Shown in pieces: positions 63,881 to 64,000 of a stretch of DNA of 64,000 nt. The notes under the pieces were generated by a model. That model was given only the letters and a program-made list of their open reading frames with translations, did not search any database and was not told the origin of the DNA. The DNA comes from Nitzschia sp. DOCU1 (lineage: Eukaryota > Bacillariophyta > Bacillariophyceae > Bacillariales > Bacillariaceae), in contig OX595986.1 in NCBI GenBank assembly GCA_951394045.1, positions 4,989,534 through 5,053,533 on the forward strand, read 5' to 3'. Position numbers and translations under genes: made by a program. Positions within the stretch are counted from its first letter, which is position 1. The number at the start of each line of letters is the position of its first letter.

Positions 63881-64000
63881 GCCAAGCAAGACCGACGCCT
63901 TTAATTCAAGCTGCTCGTTAACAGTCGCTGCGCCCGCGAATCGCTCATGCACGAACGCATCGGTTGATTATTGCACTCTCGCACCGCAACACACTCCACA

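Noticed and set aside
1..64000. CRISPR arrays, rRNA and tRNA genes
   Set aside because: No regularly spaced short direct repeats, no rRNA-like blocks, and no sequence that I could fold by eye into a tRNA with A and B boxes. A tRNAscan run would be decisive.

Overview
The window looks like nuclear DNA of a diatom, probably a raphid pennate; I cannot name the species. The reasons are: short GT-AG introns of about 70-135 nt; Ty1/copia and Ty3/gypsy elements of the kinds common in diatoms; a CRAL-TRIO plus DUF6824 protein; a receptor nucleotide cyclase fused to a phosphodiesterase; a secreted protein with Pro-Ser linkers and Cys repeats; and a plastid protein whose presequence has a Phe at the predicted signal-peptide cleavage site. 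Gene order is mixed-strand with no operons.

Layout. 1-9.2 kb: a truncated Ty3/gypsy pol (reverse transcriptase, RNase H, a cytosine-methyltransferase-like insert, integrase) is fused to the 5'-truncated remains of an ABCA-type transporter. That transporter is broken by two frameshifts, a stop codon and a 193-bp tandem duplication. 9.4-13.4 kb: copies of a dispersed composite repeat and a fragment of an ABCC/MRP transporter. 14-27 kb is the best-preserved genic part: an unknown helical protein, a broken partial copy of the GPCR gene downstream, an animal-type hyaluronan-synthase-like glycosyltransferase, a 7TM receptor fused to an inositol-polyphosphate 5-phosphatase and a C2 domain, and a three-exon CRAL-TRIO/DUF6824 gene. 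27.3-32.6 kb: a complete, apparently young Ty1/copia element with identical 193-bp LTRs, a GAAGT target-site duplication, gag and pol in one frame separated by a single TGA, and a primer-binding site complementary to its own LTR.

33-38 kb: a putative plastid Arg-rich disordered protein with internal repeats, and a CNB-fold plus carrier-like fusion protein. 39.6-41.8 kb: the largest copy of the composite repeat. 42.4-48.4 kb (minus strand): decayed PUS10 pseudouridine synthase and a decayed long helical-repeat protein. 50.5-54.7 kb (minus): an eight-exon CHASE-type receptor guanylate cyclase/PDE whose PDE part carries indels. 55.8-60 kb (minus): a U-box protein and a broken Cys-repeat surface protein. 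60.4-64 kb: an unrecognised broken ORF, a roughly 165-bp tandem repeat, a run of strong hairpins and a foldback (MITE-like) element.

Several genes concern signalling at the membrane: a 7TM receptor fused to phosphoinositide turnover, a receptor cyclase fused to cyclic-nucleotide breakdown, and a CNB-fold protein. Nothing in the sequence links them into one pathway. The high number of single-base indels, at least two of them in or next to C/G homopolymers, means some apparent pseudogenes could be assembly errors; others (the 193-bp duplication, the in-frame stops, the retroelement junction) are not that kind of error.
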